Shown here in pieces: positions 17,823 through 27,694 of a DNA stretch of 64,000 nt. The notes below the pieces were generated by a model. That model was not told the origin of the DNA. It saw nothing but the letters and a program-made list of their open reading frames with translations, and searched no databases. This stretch comes from Chloracidobacterium sp. N. GTDB lineage: Bacteria; Acidobacteriota; Blastocatellia; Chloracidobacteriales; Chloracidobacteriaceae. Made by a program: the position numbers and the translations under genes. The stretch spans positions 1,285,501 to 1,349,500 of the forward strand of contig NZ_CP072642.1 in NCBI RefSeq assembly GCF_018304765.1. The letters run 5' to 3'. The stretch's first letter is position 1. Each line of letters starts with the position of its first letter.

Positions 17823-18281
17823 TCAGCCGGTCGTCAGGCTGTCCCGATCCACGAGAACAGAGGTGATGATGGCCTCGGAAACGGCCTGCCCCTCGACAGT
17901 GATTTCGCCGCGCAAACGGGCAACCCGGCCCTTGAAGCGGAGCAGCGTCATGGTGATGTGCAGGGTGTCGCCGGGGACGACCGGGCGGCGGAACTTCACT
18001 TCGTCAATCCCGGCAAAGAGCAGCAGCTTTTTTTCCGGTTCGGCAATCTGGTTCAGCAGCAGCAGTCCGCCGGTCTGCGCCATGGCTTCGATTTGCAGCA
18101 CGCCGGGCATGACGGGCATGCCGGGGAAGTGTCCCTGAAAAAACGGCTCGTTGATGGTGACGTTTTTGAGACCGACGATGCGCTGTCCGGGCGTCAGATC
18201 GATGATGCGGTCCACCAGTAGAAACGGGTAGCGGTGGGGGAGAAAAGCCTGAATTTGCGTCGTGCTCAGCAGGGTTTCCAT
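17823..18281 (-). CDS. fabZ: 3-hydroxyacyl-ACP dehydratase FabZ
   Basis: A 152-residue hot-dog-fold dehydratase of fatty acid elongation. The catalytic His is in PHRYPFLLVDRI and the catalytic Glu in FPGMPVMPGVLQIEAMAQ. The ATG at 18281 lies two bases after the lpxD stop; a longer frame would run into lpxD. Co-transcription with lpxD is the common arrangement, because both draw on the same hydroxyacyl-ACP pool. Confidence 0.95.
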   Translation of the reverse strand: METLLSTTQIQAFLPHRYPFLLVDRIIDLTPGQRIVGLKNVTINEPFFQGHFPGMPVMPGVLQIEAMAQTGGLLLLNQIAEPEKKLLLFAGIDEVKFRRPVVPGDTLHITMTLLRFKGRVARLRGEITVEGQAVSEAIITSVLVDRDSLTTG

Positions 18282-18283
18282 AG

Positions 18284-19354
18284 TCAGTCTTCGCTTTCCG
18301 CTGGTTGGGGCGTCAGCGCCGGCAGCAGGGCCGTCAGGCGCGTTTCGACGGCCGTCAGCCGGGCCTCGATGTCCGGCAGGCGGTAGGGCAGGCGGGCGGC
18401 GTAAATCCGCTCGCGCTTCCACTCGCGGAGGGTCGTAATGGGCATGCCGGCGTAGGTTTCTCCGGGTGGAACGGACTTGGTGATGCCGGTTTTACCGGCA
18501 ATTGTTGCGCCCTCTCCGATTTCGACCTGCGGATTGGCGCCAACCTGCCCGGCCATGGTCACGCGCCGTCCGACTTTGACGCCGCCGGAAAGACCGACCA
18601 GGGCCGCCAACAAACTGTCCTCTCCAATCGTGCAGTTGTGCGCGATATGCACCAGGTTGTCAATCTTGACGCCGCGCCCGATGCGCGTCTCACCCAGCGT
18701 GGCGCGGTCAATGGTTGAGTTCGCCCCGATTTCAACATCGTCTTCAATGACAACCGTGCCAACCTGGGGAATCTTGACGTGCGTGCCGTCGGCGTCGCGC
18801 GCGTAACCGTAGCCGTCAGCGCCGATGACAACCCCGGCGTGGAGGATGCAGCGGGCGCCAATCCGTACGCCGTCATAAATGGTCACATTGGGATAGATGG
18901 TCGTGTCGTCGCCGATGGTCACGTGGCGTCCGATGACGACACCGGGATGAATCGTGACCCGCGCCCCAAGCCGGGAGCCTTCTCCGATGACAACCCGCGG
19001 CCCAATCGTCGGGCTGTCGCCGATGACAACATCCGCCGCCAGGGTGGCGCCGGGGGCAACGCCCATGGCTTGGCGGGGAGGAATGTGCAGCAGGGCAATG
19101 GCCCGCGCAAAGGCAACTTTGGGATAAGCCGCTGGCAGAAGGTTATAGCGTGCGCCATCGGCTTCCGTCACGGTCTCGGCCGCGACAATGAACGCCGCGG
19201 CCCGGGAGGTTGCCAGTCGGTCGCGGCGGGAACCCAGCGCCAGCGCCAGATGGGTGGGTGGGGCGGTCTCAAACTCGCCAACCCCCAGAATCGGAACCTG
19301 TGGATTACCGAGACAGGAAAGCCCAAGAGCTGCGGCCAGTTCACCAAGCGTCAT
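18284..19354 (-). CDS. lpxD: UDP-3-O-acylglucosamine N-acyltransferase
   Basis: A 356-residue beta-helix acyltransferase adding the second hydroxyacyl chain in lipid A synthesis. The N-terminal uridine-binding domain occupies about residues 1-100. The hexapeptide helix includes [35 protein letters not shown] and the catalytic His in [12 protein letters not shown] (about residue 240). A C-terminal helical tail ([20 protein letters not shown]) is a likely trimer coiled coil. ATG 19354 is used; a GTG two codons upstream is possible. It sits between skp and fabZ. Confidence 0.94.
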   Translation of the reverse strand: MTLGELAAALGLSCLGNPQVPILGVGEFETAPPTHLALALGSRRDRLATSRAAAFIVAAETVTEADGARYNLLPAAYPKVAFARAIALLHIPPRQAMGVAPGATLAADVVIGDSPTIGPRVVIGEGSRLGARVTIHPGVVIGRHVTIGDDTTIYPNVTIYDGVRIGARCILHAGVVIGADGYGYARDADGTHVKIPQVGTVVIEDDVEIGANSTIDRATLGETRIGRGVKIDNLVHIAHNCTIGEDSLLAALVGLSGGVKVGRRVTMAGQVGANPQVEIGEGATIAGKTGITKSVPPGETYAGMPITTLREWKRERIYAARLPYRLPDIEARLTAVETRLTALLPALTPQPAESED

Positions 19355-19372
19355 GGCCACAGGCTACCCCAC

Positions 19373-19993
19373 TCACGGTTTCGCGCTGGTGGCGGGCGCG
19401 GCTACCGGGTTGGCGCGGTTGTATTCCCGGATGAAGTCTTCGGTGATGTCGGCTGCATTGTCCACGTACGGGATCATGCCCAGGTTGTTGTTGGCCGCCA
19501 GCGCGCCGACGTCAATGATCATGATGATGCCCCGCGCTGCCGCGTAACTTTCCATGAACTTGAAGACTTTTTCGCGGAGCGGGTTGAGGACGGTTTGCTG
19601 TTCGCGCTCGATGTCGGCGCGCAGGTCTTCGTCCTTGCGCTTGTATTCCTTTTCAAGGGCCAGTCCCTGTTCCTGGGCCTGGCGACGGACTTCGACCGAA
19701 AGTTTTTCGTCCTGTACCTTCTGTCCCAGTTCCTGAAGGCGCTTGGCCATGTTTTCGAGTTCCGTTGTGCGGGGTTTGAACTTTTCTTCCAGCTTTTGGG
19801 CTTGCCGCCGAAACTCGTCAATTTTGTCACCGAACACCAGGGTGTTGACGATGACGACACGGCCCGTCGGAATGGAGGTCGCCTTGGCGGGAGCCGCCGG
19901 TTGGGAACTCCCTGTCGGGAGTGCCTGCGCCGCCGCGGTTGTAAAGCCGGCCGCAACCGTGGCAAGCACCCAGAGCGGAAGAGAAAACTTCAT
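19373..19993 (-). CDS. skp: Periplasmic OmpH/Skp-like chaperone
   Basis: A 206-residue exported protein. The signal peptide is MKFSLPLWVLATVAAGFTTA with probable cleavage after AAAQA. A VVIVNTLVFGDKIDEFRRQ strand leads into a long, highly charged coiled coil (about residues 65-150; EEKFKPRTTELENMAKRLQE and EYKRKDEDLRADIEREQQ), then the closing IIMIIDVGALAANN strand. This is the Skp/OmpH jellyfish layout that protects unfolded outer-membrane proteins. It is the first gene of skp-lpxD-fabZ and has a good promoter upstream. Confidence 0.85.
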   Translation of the reverse strand: MKFSLPLWVLATVAAGFTTAAAQALPTGSSQPAAPAKATSIPTGRVVIVNTLVFGDKIDEFRRQAQKLEEKFKPRTTELENMAKRLQELGQKVQDEKLSVEVRRQAQEQGLALEKEYKRKDEDLRADIEREQQTVLNPLREKVFKFMESYAAARGIIMIIDVGALAANNNLGMIPYVDNAADITEDFIREYNRANPVAAPATSAKP

Positions 19994-20070
19994 GATGGTA
20001 TAACGTCCTTATCGAAGTGGCTGTTGGTTGGCATGTCACGGGCAAGGCTGTGCGCCGTGCTGTGCATTGA

Positions 20071-20100
20071 CCGATGCATCTTCCACCGATGCACCTTCCA
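20071..20100. repeat. 15-bp direct tandem repeat in skp leader
   Basis: CCGATGCATCTTCCA (20071-20085) is followed at once by CCGATGCACCTTCCA (20086-20100), one mismatch. It lies in the predicted 5' untranslated region of the skp transcript and could be a protein-binding site pair. Confidence 0.65.
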
Positions 20101-20115
20101 CAAAGGAAGTCTGCC

Positions 20116-20143
20116 ATTATACAAACGCCCGGTCAGAACGCAA
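20116..20143 (-). promoter_or_regulatory. Sigma-70-type promoter candidate for skp-lpxD-fabZ
   Basis: On the minus strand the -35 is TTGCGT (20143-20138), the spacer 16 bases, and the -10 a perfect TATAAT (20121-20116). Transcription would start near 20109, leaving a leader of about 115 bases. Confidence 0.5.
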
Positions 20144-20182
20144 TTGTCCGCTTGTAACGTCCAGTCGGGTCAGTCTCTTTCA

Positions 20183-20210
20183 TTGACACCGGCAACCGGT
20201 GGGATACGAT
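20183..20210 (+). promoter_or_regulatory. Sigma-70-type promoter candidate for RDD gene
   Basis: A perfect -35 TTGACA (20183-20188), 16-base spacer and TACGAT -10 (20205-20210). The transcript start would be near 20217. Confidence 0.5.
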
Positions 20211-20344
20211 GGCGCGGATGTTCTCCCCGCGAACGCTGTGCGCCCCGGTTTCCCTCTGGAAAACCCAGTCCGGCATAAGATTGGTTGGATGGTACGTTTC
20301 GTGCAGGGACAGGAATAAAGACGCAGGAAAGGTGGCTTCCGGCA

Positions 20345-21121
20345 ATGACATGGCGCGTTGTCGTACAGGGACAAACCTACGAGACGAATCCCGAAGAACT
20401 CAAGCAGTGGGTTCGTGAAGGCCGGGTGCTTCCTACCGACCAGGTGTTTCAGCCGGGATTGGGGTGGAGTGCCGCCGCCCAAATCCCGGAGTTACAGGGC
20501 TGGTTTCCGCCGGGAGCCACGACTTTGCTCGCACCCGGAATGGAAGGCGGGATGTCCGCGTCGCCATACGCGGCCCCGTCCTACCCGCCGCCGGCGGCTG
20601 CGCCTTATGCGCCCCAGGCTGACCCTTACACCCCGGCCTACGGGCAGGTTGGCAGCTACGGCTACAGTCCGATGCTGGCCGCGATGCCAGCCAGCCCGGC
20701 CGGCCTTGGACAACGCTTTATCGGCAGTTTTGTGGACGGAGTGCTTTCTGTACTGTGCGCATTGCCAGGGATTTTTCTCTACATGAGTGCCATTGCGGCT
20801 GGTGCGCGTGAGGGGGCAGAAGTCCCTGCCGGCCAGGCCGCCGGCGGTTACATCCTGATCTACCTTGGGGTCATTGGATATGGTCTGCTCTGCGCCTACA
20901 TGACGAGCACCAGCGGCGCATCGCCGGGCAAGAAAGTCGCCGGGACGGTCGTCCTGCGCGAAGATGGGCAATATCTCAGTTTTGGGATGGCCATCCTGCG
21001 CGAGGTCCTCAAAAACGTCTTCAGCAATATCTGCTTCCTGCTGAACCTGTGGCTGCTCTTCGATCCGGCGCGCCAGCAGCTCTATGACAAGGTCGTGCGG
21101 GCCAATGTGTATGCAAGATAG
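20345..21121 (+). CDS. GYF-like plus RDD-domain membrane protein
   Basis: A 258-residue protein. Residues 1-50 form a GYF_2-type domain (WRVVVQGQTYETNPEEL, then WVREGRVLPTDQVFQ and GWFPPG). A Pro/Tyr/Ala-rich linker follows. The C-terminal half is an RDD domain: QRFIGSFVDGVLS with the Arg and first Asp, hydrophobic helices at about 120-140 and 155-180, SPGKKVAGTVV, and a last helix ending LLFDPARQQLYDK with the second Asp. RDD proteins are implicated in transport or ion exchange. ATG 20345 places the GYF domain at the N-terminus; ATG 20285 would add 20 residues. Confidence 0.75.
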   Translation: MTWRVVVQGQTYETNPEELKQWVREGRVLPTDQVFQPGLGWSAAAQIPELQGWFPPGATTLLAPGMEGGMSASPYAAPSYPPPAAAPYAPQADPYTPAYGQVGSYGYSPMLAAMPASPAGLGQRFIGSFVDGVLSVLCALPGIFLYMSAIAAGAREGAEVPAGQAAGGYILIYLGVIGYGLLCAYMTSTSGASPGKKVAGTVVLREDGQYLSFGMAILREVLKNVFSNICFLLNLWLLFDPARQQLYDKVVRANVYAR

Positions 21122-21208
21122 TCAATGGCCACACGCCGGTTTCGGAAGTGAGGGGCGCCACGGCACGCGGCAGAGGTCACTTGCCCGGTTCCGATGCCGT
21201 GCGCGAGG

Positions 21209-22228
21209 CTAGGGAGTTGGTTCGTCTTCCGGGCGGGAAGAACAGGCGGTTTCCGGGTGGGCTGCATCGAACTGCAGGGCGGCAATCTGCCGGGTTCGAT
21301 ACCATGTGCCAGCCGCGTCAGTTTCCGGCGGTTGGGGTTGCCGGTAGAGCTGGTCTTCGGTCGTGGCGGCAATGGCGGCGTCAAGCGCCAGCCGCAAATC
21401 CAGGACAGAGGCAAAGCGTTCGGCCGGGGCTTTGGCCAGTGCCTGTTGCACCACAGCCACAACCGCTTCGGACAGATGCGGGCGGTAGAGGTGAAGCGGT
21501 GGCGGCGGTGCGGCAATGTGGCGGGCCATGACGTACTGCGACGGGCCGACGAAGGGCGGCCGCCCGGCCAGCATGCGGTAGAGCACCGCTCCCAGGCTGT
21601 AAATGTCGCTGGCCGCCGTGAGTTCCTGCTCCCCACACTGCTCCGGGCTCATATACTCCGGCGTCCCAATCGCCACACTTTCACCTGAAATGTCGAAGTC
21701 CGCCCCCTGCCACGCGAGAAGAGGCTTGGCAATGCCGAAGTCAAGCAGTGTCGTGTGCTCGCTTCCGTCGGACTGGCGGCTGAGGAAGATGTTACCCGGT
21801 TTCAGATCGCGGTGCAGGATACCGGCTGCGTGCATGGCTGCCACGGCTTCGCAGACCGGGTCGAAAATCGCCTGAATCCGCGTCAACAGCATCTGCCCGA
21901 TGTCATCGAGTTCATCCAGCAGCGTGCGCCCGTCGAGCCACTGCATGACGAAGTAGGCAATGCCGTAGGAGGTTTCACCCTGACTGTAGATTTCGATGAT
22001 GTTGGGGTGCCGAATCCGGGACAGCAGAGCCATCTCCCGGCGAAAACGCAGCACGGCGTCGTGGTGCTTTCCGAACTCATGCTGGGAAATGGCCTTGATG
22101 GCCACCGGACGGTCATTTTGCAGGTCATAGCCCTTGTACACCGTCGCGCCGCTTCCCGTGTGAATGCGCGTCAACACCTGGTATTGGTCATCCAACGTAA
22201 TGCCCACAAGGGTGCTGCCTGAAATCAT
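21209..22228 (-). CDS. Serine/threonine protein kinase
   Basis: A 339-residue soluble eukaryotic-type kinase. Visible subdomains: glycine loop HTGSGATVYKG, Lys in VAIKAI, catalytic HRDLKPGNIFL, DFGIAKPL, the APE-equivalent TPEYMSPEQ, and DIYSLGAVLYRMLAGRPPF. The kinase domain fills residues 15-285. The remaining 55 residues are Pro/Ala/Gln-rich with no PASTA, membrane or sensor domain, so the signal source is unclear. It is the last gene of the leftward run, 35 bases after the S66 peptidase. Confidence 0.92.
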   Translation of the reverse strand: MISGSTLVGITLDDQYQVLTRIHTGSGATVYKGYDLQNDRPVAIKAISQHEFGKHHDAVLRFRREMALLSRIRHPNIIEIYSQGETSYGIAYFVMQWLDGRTLLDELDDIGQMLLTRIQAIFDPVCEAVAAMHAAGILHRDLKPGNIFLSRQSDGSEHTTLLDFGIAKPLLAWQGADFDISGESVAIGTPEYMSPEQCGEQELTAASDIYSLGAVLYRMLAGRPPFVGPSQYVMARHIAAPPPPLHLYRPHLSEAVVAVVQQALAKAPAERFASVLDLRLALDAAIAATTEDQLYRQPQPPETDAAGTWYRTRQIAALQFDAAHPETACSSRPEDEPTP

Positions 22229-22263
22229 GCTGGACGGCCTTTCAAAAGCTGGAGGCTGCCATC

Positions 22264-23178
22264 TCAGGCGACAGCCGCTTCCAGAATGTCCAGGGCGCCG
22301 GCTTCGAGCCGGGCGCGGACGCCAAAGGGCAGCGTCAGGTTGCCCACTTCACTATGCCCACTGCGCCAGCCATAGAGCGCCGGGACGCCCACCGGGCGGA
22401 TGAGGTCATGGATGACTTCCGCCAGTTGATACCCCTGGTCGGGATGCTGCACGCAGTCACTCATTTCACCAAAGACAAACCCGGCCACCCGGTCAAGTTG
22501 TCCGGCCAGCCACAACTGCTGGAGCAGGCGGTCAATCTGGTAGGGCTTGGTGGCCGTGTCTTCCAGAAACAGGATAGCCCCCTCGGTGGCGAGTTGCCAC
22601 GGCGTACCGACCAGCGCCGCCACGAGGGAAAGGCAGCCCCCCACCAGCCGGCCGGTGGCTGTCCCGCCGATGAGGGTTTCGACGTGAGGGGAAGTGAGTT
22701 TTCCAGCCGGTTGGGCGTTCATCACCAGCCGTTGAAAGCTGTCCCAGTCGTAGTGCGTTGGCCCGGCGGAAAAATCCTTGGCCACCATCGGGCCGTGAAA
22801 TGTCACCAGATCGCAGGCGCGGTGCAGAAACAGATGCAGGGCGGTGAGATCGCTGTAGCCAACAAAGATTTTGGGCTGAGCGCGCAGCCGGGCGGCTTCG
22901 ATGTGTGGCAGAAGGTGCATCGTGCCGTAGCCGCCACGCGCTGCCACGATGGCTTTGACTTCCGGGTTCGTCCACAGCGTGTGCAGTTCGTCCAGCCGCC
23001 GGCGCAGTGTGCCCGCCGTGTAACGTTCCTTTGCGCCAATGTCCGGGCGATGGATGACGCGGAAGCCAAGGCGCTCCAGTTCGCGGACACCGGCCGTCAG
23101 CCAGTCCATGCGGACGTTGCTGGCCGGCGCTATGACGCCAATCATGTCGCCGGGCTTCAGGGCTGGGGGCTTGACCAT
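22264..23178 (-). CDS. LD-carboxypeptidase, S66 family
   Basis: A 304-residue peptidase that cleaves the L,D bond of muropeptides during wall recycling. Features are GDMIGVIAPAS, the catalytic Ser in FVGYSDLTALH (about residue 113), Glu in AILFLEDT and His in RSGHSEVGNLT, completing the Ser-Glu-His set. No signal peptide, so cytoplasmic. Its start lies inside the 3' end of pcp (22-base overlap), suggesting translational coupling of two peptidases. Confidence 0.9.
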   Translation of the reverse strand: MVKPPALKPGDMIGVIAPASNVRMDWLTAGVRELERLGFRVIHRPDIGAKERYTAGTLRRRLDELHTLWTNPEVKAIVAARGGYGTMHLLPHIEAARLRAQPKIFVGYSDLTALHLFLHRACDLVTFHGPMVAKDFSAGPTHYDWDSFQRLVMNAQPAGKLTSPHVETLIGGTATGRLVGGCLSLVAALVGTPWQLATEGAILFLEDTATKPYQIDRLLQQLWLAGQLDRVAGFVFGEMSDCVQHPDQGYQLAEVIHDLIRPVGVPALYGWRSGHSEVGNLTLPFGVRARLEAGALDILEAAVA

Positions 23179-23777
23179 ACATCGCTCCCGGTGGTGTCGC
23201 GCAGGACTTCAAGCAGCCGCGTCACGGCGCGCAGTTGTTGGGTGAGCGGCAGCCCGCCGGCTTCCAGATCGGGCGTCGGCGGGAGGTGGACAAAGCCAAA
23301 CCGGCACGGAAGACGCCGTTGGCGCAGAGCGTACAGCCCGGCGTAAAACAGGTGGTTGCAGAGATAGGTTCCGGCGGAATACGAAATTTCAACCGGAAGT
23401 TCATCCGCGCGGAGCGCGGCTTCCATCGCACGAACAGGGAGCGCCGTCCACAGCGTCGGCGGCCCGTCGGGCACGACCGGCGTATCCCGCCGCATGTTTC
23501 CGGCGTTGTCAGCCACGGTGAAATCATCGAGGTTGACGGCCAGCCGTTCAAGGGCAATGGCGCGGCGTCCGGCGGCCAGCCCCAGTGCCAGTACGGCCGC
23601 CGGACGGGTTTCCTCCACAGCCTGCATCAGCCGCGCCACGCTTTCGTTGGCAACCACCGGCAGCACCAGACGCGACAGGTTCACACCGGCGGGAGGCGGT
23701 ACAGTCAGAGCCACCGTCCGGGACGGATTGCCGGAAAAATGGGCAAACGGCTCGAAGCCTGTGACCAGAATGTGCAT
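23157..23777 (-). CDS. pcp: Pyrrolidone-carboxylate peptidase
   Basis: A 206-residue C15 cysteine peptidase removing N-terminal pyroglutamate. It begins MHILVTGFEPFAHFSGNPS as usual. The catalytic Glu is in RRAIALERLAVN, Cys in SAGTYLCNHLFY and His in FGFVHLPPTPD. ATG 23777 gives the canonical start; ATG 23789 and a codon at 23807 (which overlaps the malic enzyme stop) are alternatives. It lies between maeB and the S66 peptidase. Confidence 0.88.
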   Translation of the reverse strand: MHILVTGFEPFAHFSGNPSRTVALTVPPPAGVNLSRLVLPVVANESVARLMQAVEETRPAAVLALGLAAGRRAIALERLAVNLDDFTVADNAGNMRRDTPVVPDGPPTLWTALPVRAMEAALRADELPVEISYSAGTYLCNHLFYAGLYALRQRRLPCRFGFVHLPPTPDLEAGGLPLTQQLRAVTRLLEVLRDTTGSDVWSSPQP

Positions 23778-23800
23778 CACGACCGACATCCGCTCCCGGG

Positions 23801-26089
23801 CTACCACATTCTGCCGGCGGCCTGGACCGCCGGTTGGCGTTGCCGCTCCTGGGCATCCACGACGGCAATGGCTGCGAGGTTGACAATGTCCTTGACCTCG
23901 GCATTGTTGGGCAGGACATGCGCCGGATAGGCCAGTCCCATCAGGATCGGTCCCACGGCCTCAGCGCCGCCCAGCGTGGACAGCAGCTTGTAGGCAATGT
24001 TGGCCGATTGCAGGTCAGGGAAGACCAGCACCGTCGTGCGTTTTTCACCCAGCGCCGAAAAGGGATAGTCCCGCGCCAGTTGTTCCGGCGAGAGGGCGAC
24101 ATCGGCCATGACTTCTCCATCAATGACCAGCGTCGGTTGTTTCTGCCGCGCCAGTTCAACCGCCCGCCGTACCTTTTCGGTGAATGGATGACGCACACTG
24201 CCAAAGGTCGAAAACGACAGCATGGCCACCCGCGCTTCGATGCCGAACTGCTCGGCCGTGCGCGCGGCATGAATGGCAATGTCGGCCAGGTCTTCGGCCG
24301 TCGGTTCGATGTTGACCGTCGTATCGGCCAGAAAGTACGCCCGGTTTTTGGCCAGCACCAGATGGAGCCCCATGACGCGCCGGACGCCGGTTCCGGTTCC
24401 GAGTACGCGGAGCAACGGTTTGAGCCCTTCCGAGTAGGCGCTCGTCACGCCGGTCACCAGGGCATCGGCATCACCCATCCGCACCATCATGGCCCCGAAG
24501 TAGTTTGACCGCTTGAGCATTTGACGCGCGCCAATGAGCGTCAGACCCTTGCGTTGACGCAGCCGGTGCAGGGCCTGGGCGTAGTCCTCGAAACGCTCCG
24601 AACCCTTCGGCGTGACAACCTCCACGGTATCCAGAGCCAGCCGGAGGGTTTCGGCGCGGGCGCGGATGACCGCCGGATCACCGAGCAGGATAGGCTGGGC
24701 CATCCGGTCTTCAGCCAGCGCCGCCGCCGCGCGGATGATGCGGTCATCATCGCCTTCGGGAAAGACCACCCGCCGTGGTGCGCGCCGGGCCTTGGTAAAC
24801 ATGATGCGCAGGGTTTCCCGCGACTTGCCGAGCCGGCTGGCCAGCGTTTCGCGGTACTCATCCAGATCGAGGTGAATCCGCGCCACACCATCCCGCATGG
24901 CCGCTTCAGCCACCGCCGACGCGACCCAGATGAGCACCCGGTAGTCAAACGGTTTGGGAATGATGTAGTCGGGGCCGAAGACAAGGTGAGAAAGCCCGTA
25001 GGCTTTGGCCACCGTTTCCGGGACATCCTGCTTGGCCAGCGCCGCCAGGGCGCGGGCCGCAGCCAGCATCATGCCGTCGGTAATGGTCCGCGCCCGCACG
25101 TCGAGCGCGCCCCGGAAAATGAAGGGAAAACCAAGCACGTTGTTGACCTGATTGGGATAGTCGCTGCGCCCGGTGCCCATGATGCAGTCGGGGCGGGCCG
25201 CCTTGGCTTCCTCGTAGCTGATTTCGGGGTCCGGGTTGGCCATCGCCAGCACAATTGGACGTTCCGCCATGGTCTTGAGCATTTCCGGTGTCACCATGCC
25301 CTTGGCCGACAGCCCGATGAACACGTCGGCCCCGCGCAGGGCGTCGGCCAGCGTCCGGGCTTCGGTTTCCACGGCAAACTCGGCTTTGTGCTCGTTCATG
25401 CCTTCCGTGCGCCCACGGTGGATGACGCCTTTGGTGTCGCACATGAGGATGTTTTCCGGGCGGACGCCGAGTTTTTTGTACATCCGTGCGCACCCCATGG
25501 CGCTGGCGCCCGCGCCGGAGAAGACGATTCTGACGCTGTCGAGGGACTTGCCGACGAGTTCCAGCGCGTTGAGGATGGCGGCGCTGGAAATGATGGCCGT
25601 GCCGTGCTGGTCATCGTGAAAGACCGGAATATCGAGGATTTCACGCAGCCGTTGCTCGATGTAGAAGCACTCCGGGGCTTTGATGTCTTCGAGGTTGATG
25701 CCGCCGAAGGTGGGTTCAAGGATTTTGAGCGTCTGGATGAGTTCTTCGGGGTCTTCCGTCGCCAGTTCCAGGTCGAATACGTCTATGTCGGCAAAGCGTT
25801 TGAACAGCACACCTTTGCCTTCCATGACCGGCTTGCCGGCCAGGGGGCCGATGTTGCCCAGGCCAAGTACGGCCGTGCCGTTGGAAACAACGGCGACCAG
25901 ATTGCCTTTGGCCGTGTAGGTGTACGCTGCGGCCGGGTCACGGGCGATTTCAAGGCACGGTTCCGCCACACCGGGCGAATAGGCCAGCGACAGATCGCGC
26001 TGCGTCAGACAGGGTTTGGTTGGGATGACCTCGATTTTGCCGCGCCGTCCCTGGGCATGGTAATCGAGTGCTGCTTGGCGCCGATTCAT
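23801..26089 (-). CDS. maeB: NADP-type malic enzyme with phosphotransacetylase-like C-terminus
   Basis: A 762-residue two-domain enzyme. The N-terminal 420 residues are malic enzyme ([57 protein letters not shown]), converting malate to pyruvate and CO2. Residues about 430-755 are a phosphotransacetylase-like domain ([37 protein letters not shown]), which in this family mainly provides regulation by acetyl-CoA rather than catalysis. GAGG lies six bases before the ATG. Full family length. Confidence 0.95.
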   Translation of the reverse strand: MNRRQAALDYHAQGRRGKIEVIPTKPCLTQRDLSLAYSPGVAEPCLEIARDPAAAYTYTAKGNLVAVVSNGTAVLGLGNIGPLAGKPVMEGKGVLFKRFADIDVFDLELATEDPEELIQTLKILEPTFGGINLEDIKAPECFYIEQRLREILDIPVFHDDQHGTAIISSAAILNALELVGKSLDSVRIVFSGAGASAMGCARMYKKLGVRPENILMCDTKGVIHRGRTEGMNEHKAEFAVETEARTLADALRGADVFIGLSAKGMVTPEMLKTMAERPIVLAMANPDPEISYEEAKAARPDCIMGTGRSDYPNQVNNVLGFPFIFRGALDVRARTITDGMMLAAARALAALAKQDVPETVAKAYGLSHLVFGPDYIIPKPFDYRVLIWVASAVAEAAMRDGVARIHLDLDEYRETLASRLGKSRETLRIMFTKARRAPRRVVFPEGDDDRIIRAAAALAEDRMAQPILLGDPAVIRARAETLRLALDTVEVVTPKGSERFEDYAQALHRLRQRKGLTLIGARQMLKRSNYFGAMMVRMGDADALVTGVTSAYSEGLKPLLRVLGTGTGVRRVMGLHLVLAKNRAYFLADTTVNIEPTAEDLADIAIHAARTAEQFGIEARVAMLSFSTFGSVRHPFTEKVRRAVELARQKQPTLVIDGEVMADVALSPEQLARDYPFSALGEKRTTVLVFPDLQSANIAYKLLSTLGGAEAVGPILMGLAYPAHVLPNNAEVKDIVNLAAIAVVDAQERQRQPAVQAAGRMW

Positions 26090-26216
26090 AAAACTACCTC
26101 AATCATACGAGAGACATTCACCTGACTCTAACGCAGGCGCGTCACTTCCGTACATTACCTTGTTGTTTTGCTTCAGCCGGGTTCAGTTCCCGGGCGGAGA
26201 TTTTCAGGGGGCTGGG

Positions 26217-27164
26217 TCACGTCGCCAGCCAGCAGGCCACCTGGTGTCCTTCGCCAACATCGCGCAGGGGTGGCTCCCGGTGGCGGCACTCATCCACGGC
26301 AACGGGGCAACGCGGATGAAAGCGGCAGCCGGGCGGGGGCGCGAGCGGACTGGGTACATCTCCGGCCAGTGGTGCGCGGACTTTGCGCCGGGACGGGTCA
26401 GGAATGGGGATGCTTTCCAGCAGTGCCTGGGTGTAGGGATGACGCGGTTGGGTAAACAGGCGGCGCGTCGGGGCCACTTCGACCAGTTTTCCAAGGTACA
26501 TCGTGCCCACCCGCGTGCAGAAATGCTCCACAACGGCCAGCCCGTGGGAAATGAACAGGTAGGTCAGCCCAAACTGTTCCCGCAGGTCGGCCAGCAGGTT
26601 GATGATCTGGGCCTGAACGGAGACATCCAGGGCGGAAACCGGTTCGTCAGCCACGATGAACTTGGGCCGGAGCGCCAGCGCCCGCGCAATGCTGATACGT
26701 TGGCGCTGGCCGCCGGAAAACTCATGTGGATACCGGCTGGCGTAGTCGGGATCGAGTCCGACGACGCGCAGCAGCTCGCCTACCTGCTCCCGGCGGGACT
26801 GGGCATTGCCGATGCCGTGAATGACGAGCGGTTCGGCAATGGCTTCGCCAATCCGCATCCGGGGATTGAGCGAGGCGTAGGGGTCCTGAAAGACGATTTG
26901 CATGTCACGCCGTACCCGACGCAGCTCGGCCGGGGAAAGCCGCCGGAGGTCGCGGCCGTCAAACACAATGCTTCCACCGGACGGCTCGACGAGCCGCAGG
27001 ATGGTGCGGCCGATGGTGGTTTTGCCGCAGCCGGACTCGCCGACCAGACCAAACGTTTCACCGGGCAGGAGACTGAAGCTCACCCCGTCCACGGCTTTGA
27101 CAAGGCCACCGGCGACCGGAAAGTGCTTGACGAGGTGCTCCACCTGGAGCAGGTGGTGATCCAT
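26217..27164 (-). CDS. Oligopeptide-type ABC transporter ATP-binding protein
   Basis: A 315-residue OppF/DppF-like ATPase. Walker A is [15 protein letters not shown], the Q-loop lies in [16 protein letters not shown], the signature is [17 protein letters not shown], Walker B ends [12 protein letters not shown], and the H-loop is [12 protein letters not shown]. The C-terminal oligopeptide-transporter extension with its Cys-rich end ([15 protein letters not shown]) is present. ATG 27164 gives the normal start; an upstream extension to 27266 overlaps the next gene. No permease, binding protein or OppD partner lies nearby, so it must work with products encoded elsewhere. Confidence 0.88.
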   Translation of the reverse strand: MDHHLLQVEHLVKHFPVAGGLVKAVDGVSFSLLPGETFGLVGESGCGKTTIGRTILRLVEPSGGSIVFDGRDLRRLSPAELRRVRRDMQIVFQDPYASLNPRMRIGEAIAEPLVIHGIGNAQSRREQVGELLRVVGLDPDYASRYPHEFSGGQRQRISIARALALRPKFIVADEPVSALDVSVQAQIINLLADLREQFGLTYLFISHGLAVVEHFCTRVGTMYLGKLVEVAPTRRLFTQPRHPYTQALLESIPIPDPSRRKVRAPLAGDVPSPLAPPPGCRFHPRCPVAVDECRHREPPLRDVGEGHQVACWLAT

Positions 27165-27190
27165 GGAATGCCTGGCAATGCAGTGGAAGG

Positions 27191-27664
27191 TTATGTCCGC
27201 GGGACTTTCACCAAAGTCAGGACATGCGTCAAGAGCCGGTGGCTGCGGGCATAGATGCCCGGACATTCACTTTCGCGCGGGCCGGCGATGTTGAGCCGAA
27301 CGGGTTGCCATTGCGCAATCCAGGCAAGAATGATGTCTGCGGCTTCGGACAGTTGAAGCATCACCAGGGCGCAGGGCTTGCGCCAGCGCACCGTACAGTC
27401 AAGGGTCAACCGTGTGCCGCCCAACAACTCATCTTCGAGCAGGATCAGGGTGGCATCGCTGTCGCGTACGTTCCATTCCGTTCGCTGGGCCGGGTTCGTA
27501 TCCGGGGTTTCAAGCAGTGGATAGTCCGGCGCAAGCGGTCCGTCTTCGGCCCAGCGCCCGTGGGGGCACCACCCGGCACATTCGAGTCCGACCTGGCGGG
27601 CTGCATCCAGTGCGGCCCGATCCACTCCGGTTTGCCCACCCGAAACAATCACCATTGACGTCAT
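27191..27664 (-). CDS. YpsA-like putative molybdenum carrier/nucleotide-binding protein
   Basis: A 157-residue single-domain protein. It starts with [18 protein letters not shown], a Rossmann-type glycine motif, followed by [35 protein letters not shown] and GGTRLTLDC. This pattern matches the cpYpsA-like group annotated as putative molybdenum carrier within the SLOG/LOG superfamily, thought to bind nucleotide-derived ligands. Actual function is unknown. It sits between the VWA repeat protein and the ABC ATPase with gaps of about 30 bases. Confidence 0.75.
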   Translation of the reverse strand: MTSMVIVSGGQTGVDRAALDAARQVGLECAGWCPHGRWAEDGPLAPDYPLLETPDTNPAQRTEWNVRDSDATLILLEDELLGGTRLTLDCTVRWRKPCALVMLQLSEAADIILAWIAQWQPVRLNIAGPRESECPGIYARSHRLLTHVLTLVKVPRT

Positions 27665-27694
27665 CGCTGTGCCAAATCTCTGTACCGGTCCCGG

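Larger units (their letters stand above)
19994..20344. other. Divergent intergenic control region
   Basis: 351 bases between skp (minus) and the RDD gene (plus). It contains back-to-back sigma-70-type promoters (20116-20143 minus, 20183-20210 plus) and a 15-base tandem repeat (20071-20100) in the skp leader. No additional gene is visible. Confidence 0.6.

Noticed and set aside
26102-26107. TATGAT -10-like box before maeB
   Set aside because: It lies so close to the start codon that the transcript would be leaderless, contradicting the good GAGG ribosome site.
24521-26125. Long plus-strand open frame (534 codons) opposite maeB
   Set aside because: It is antisense to a clear malic enzyme gene and is His/Arg/Gly-rich with no recognisable motif; such frames are common in GC-rich DNA.
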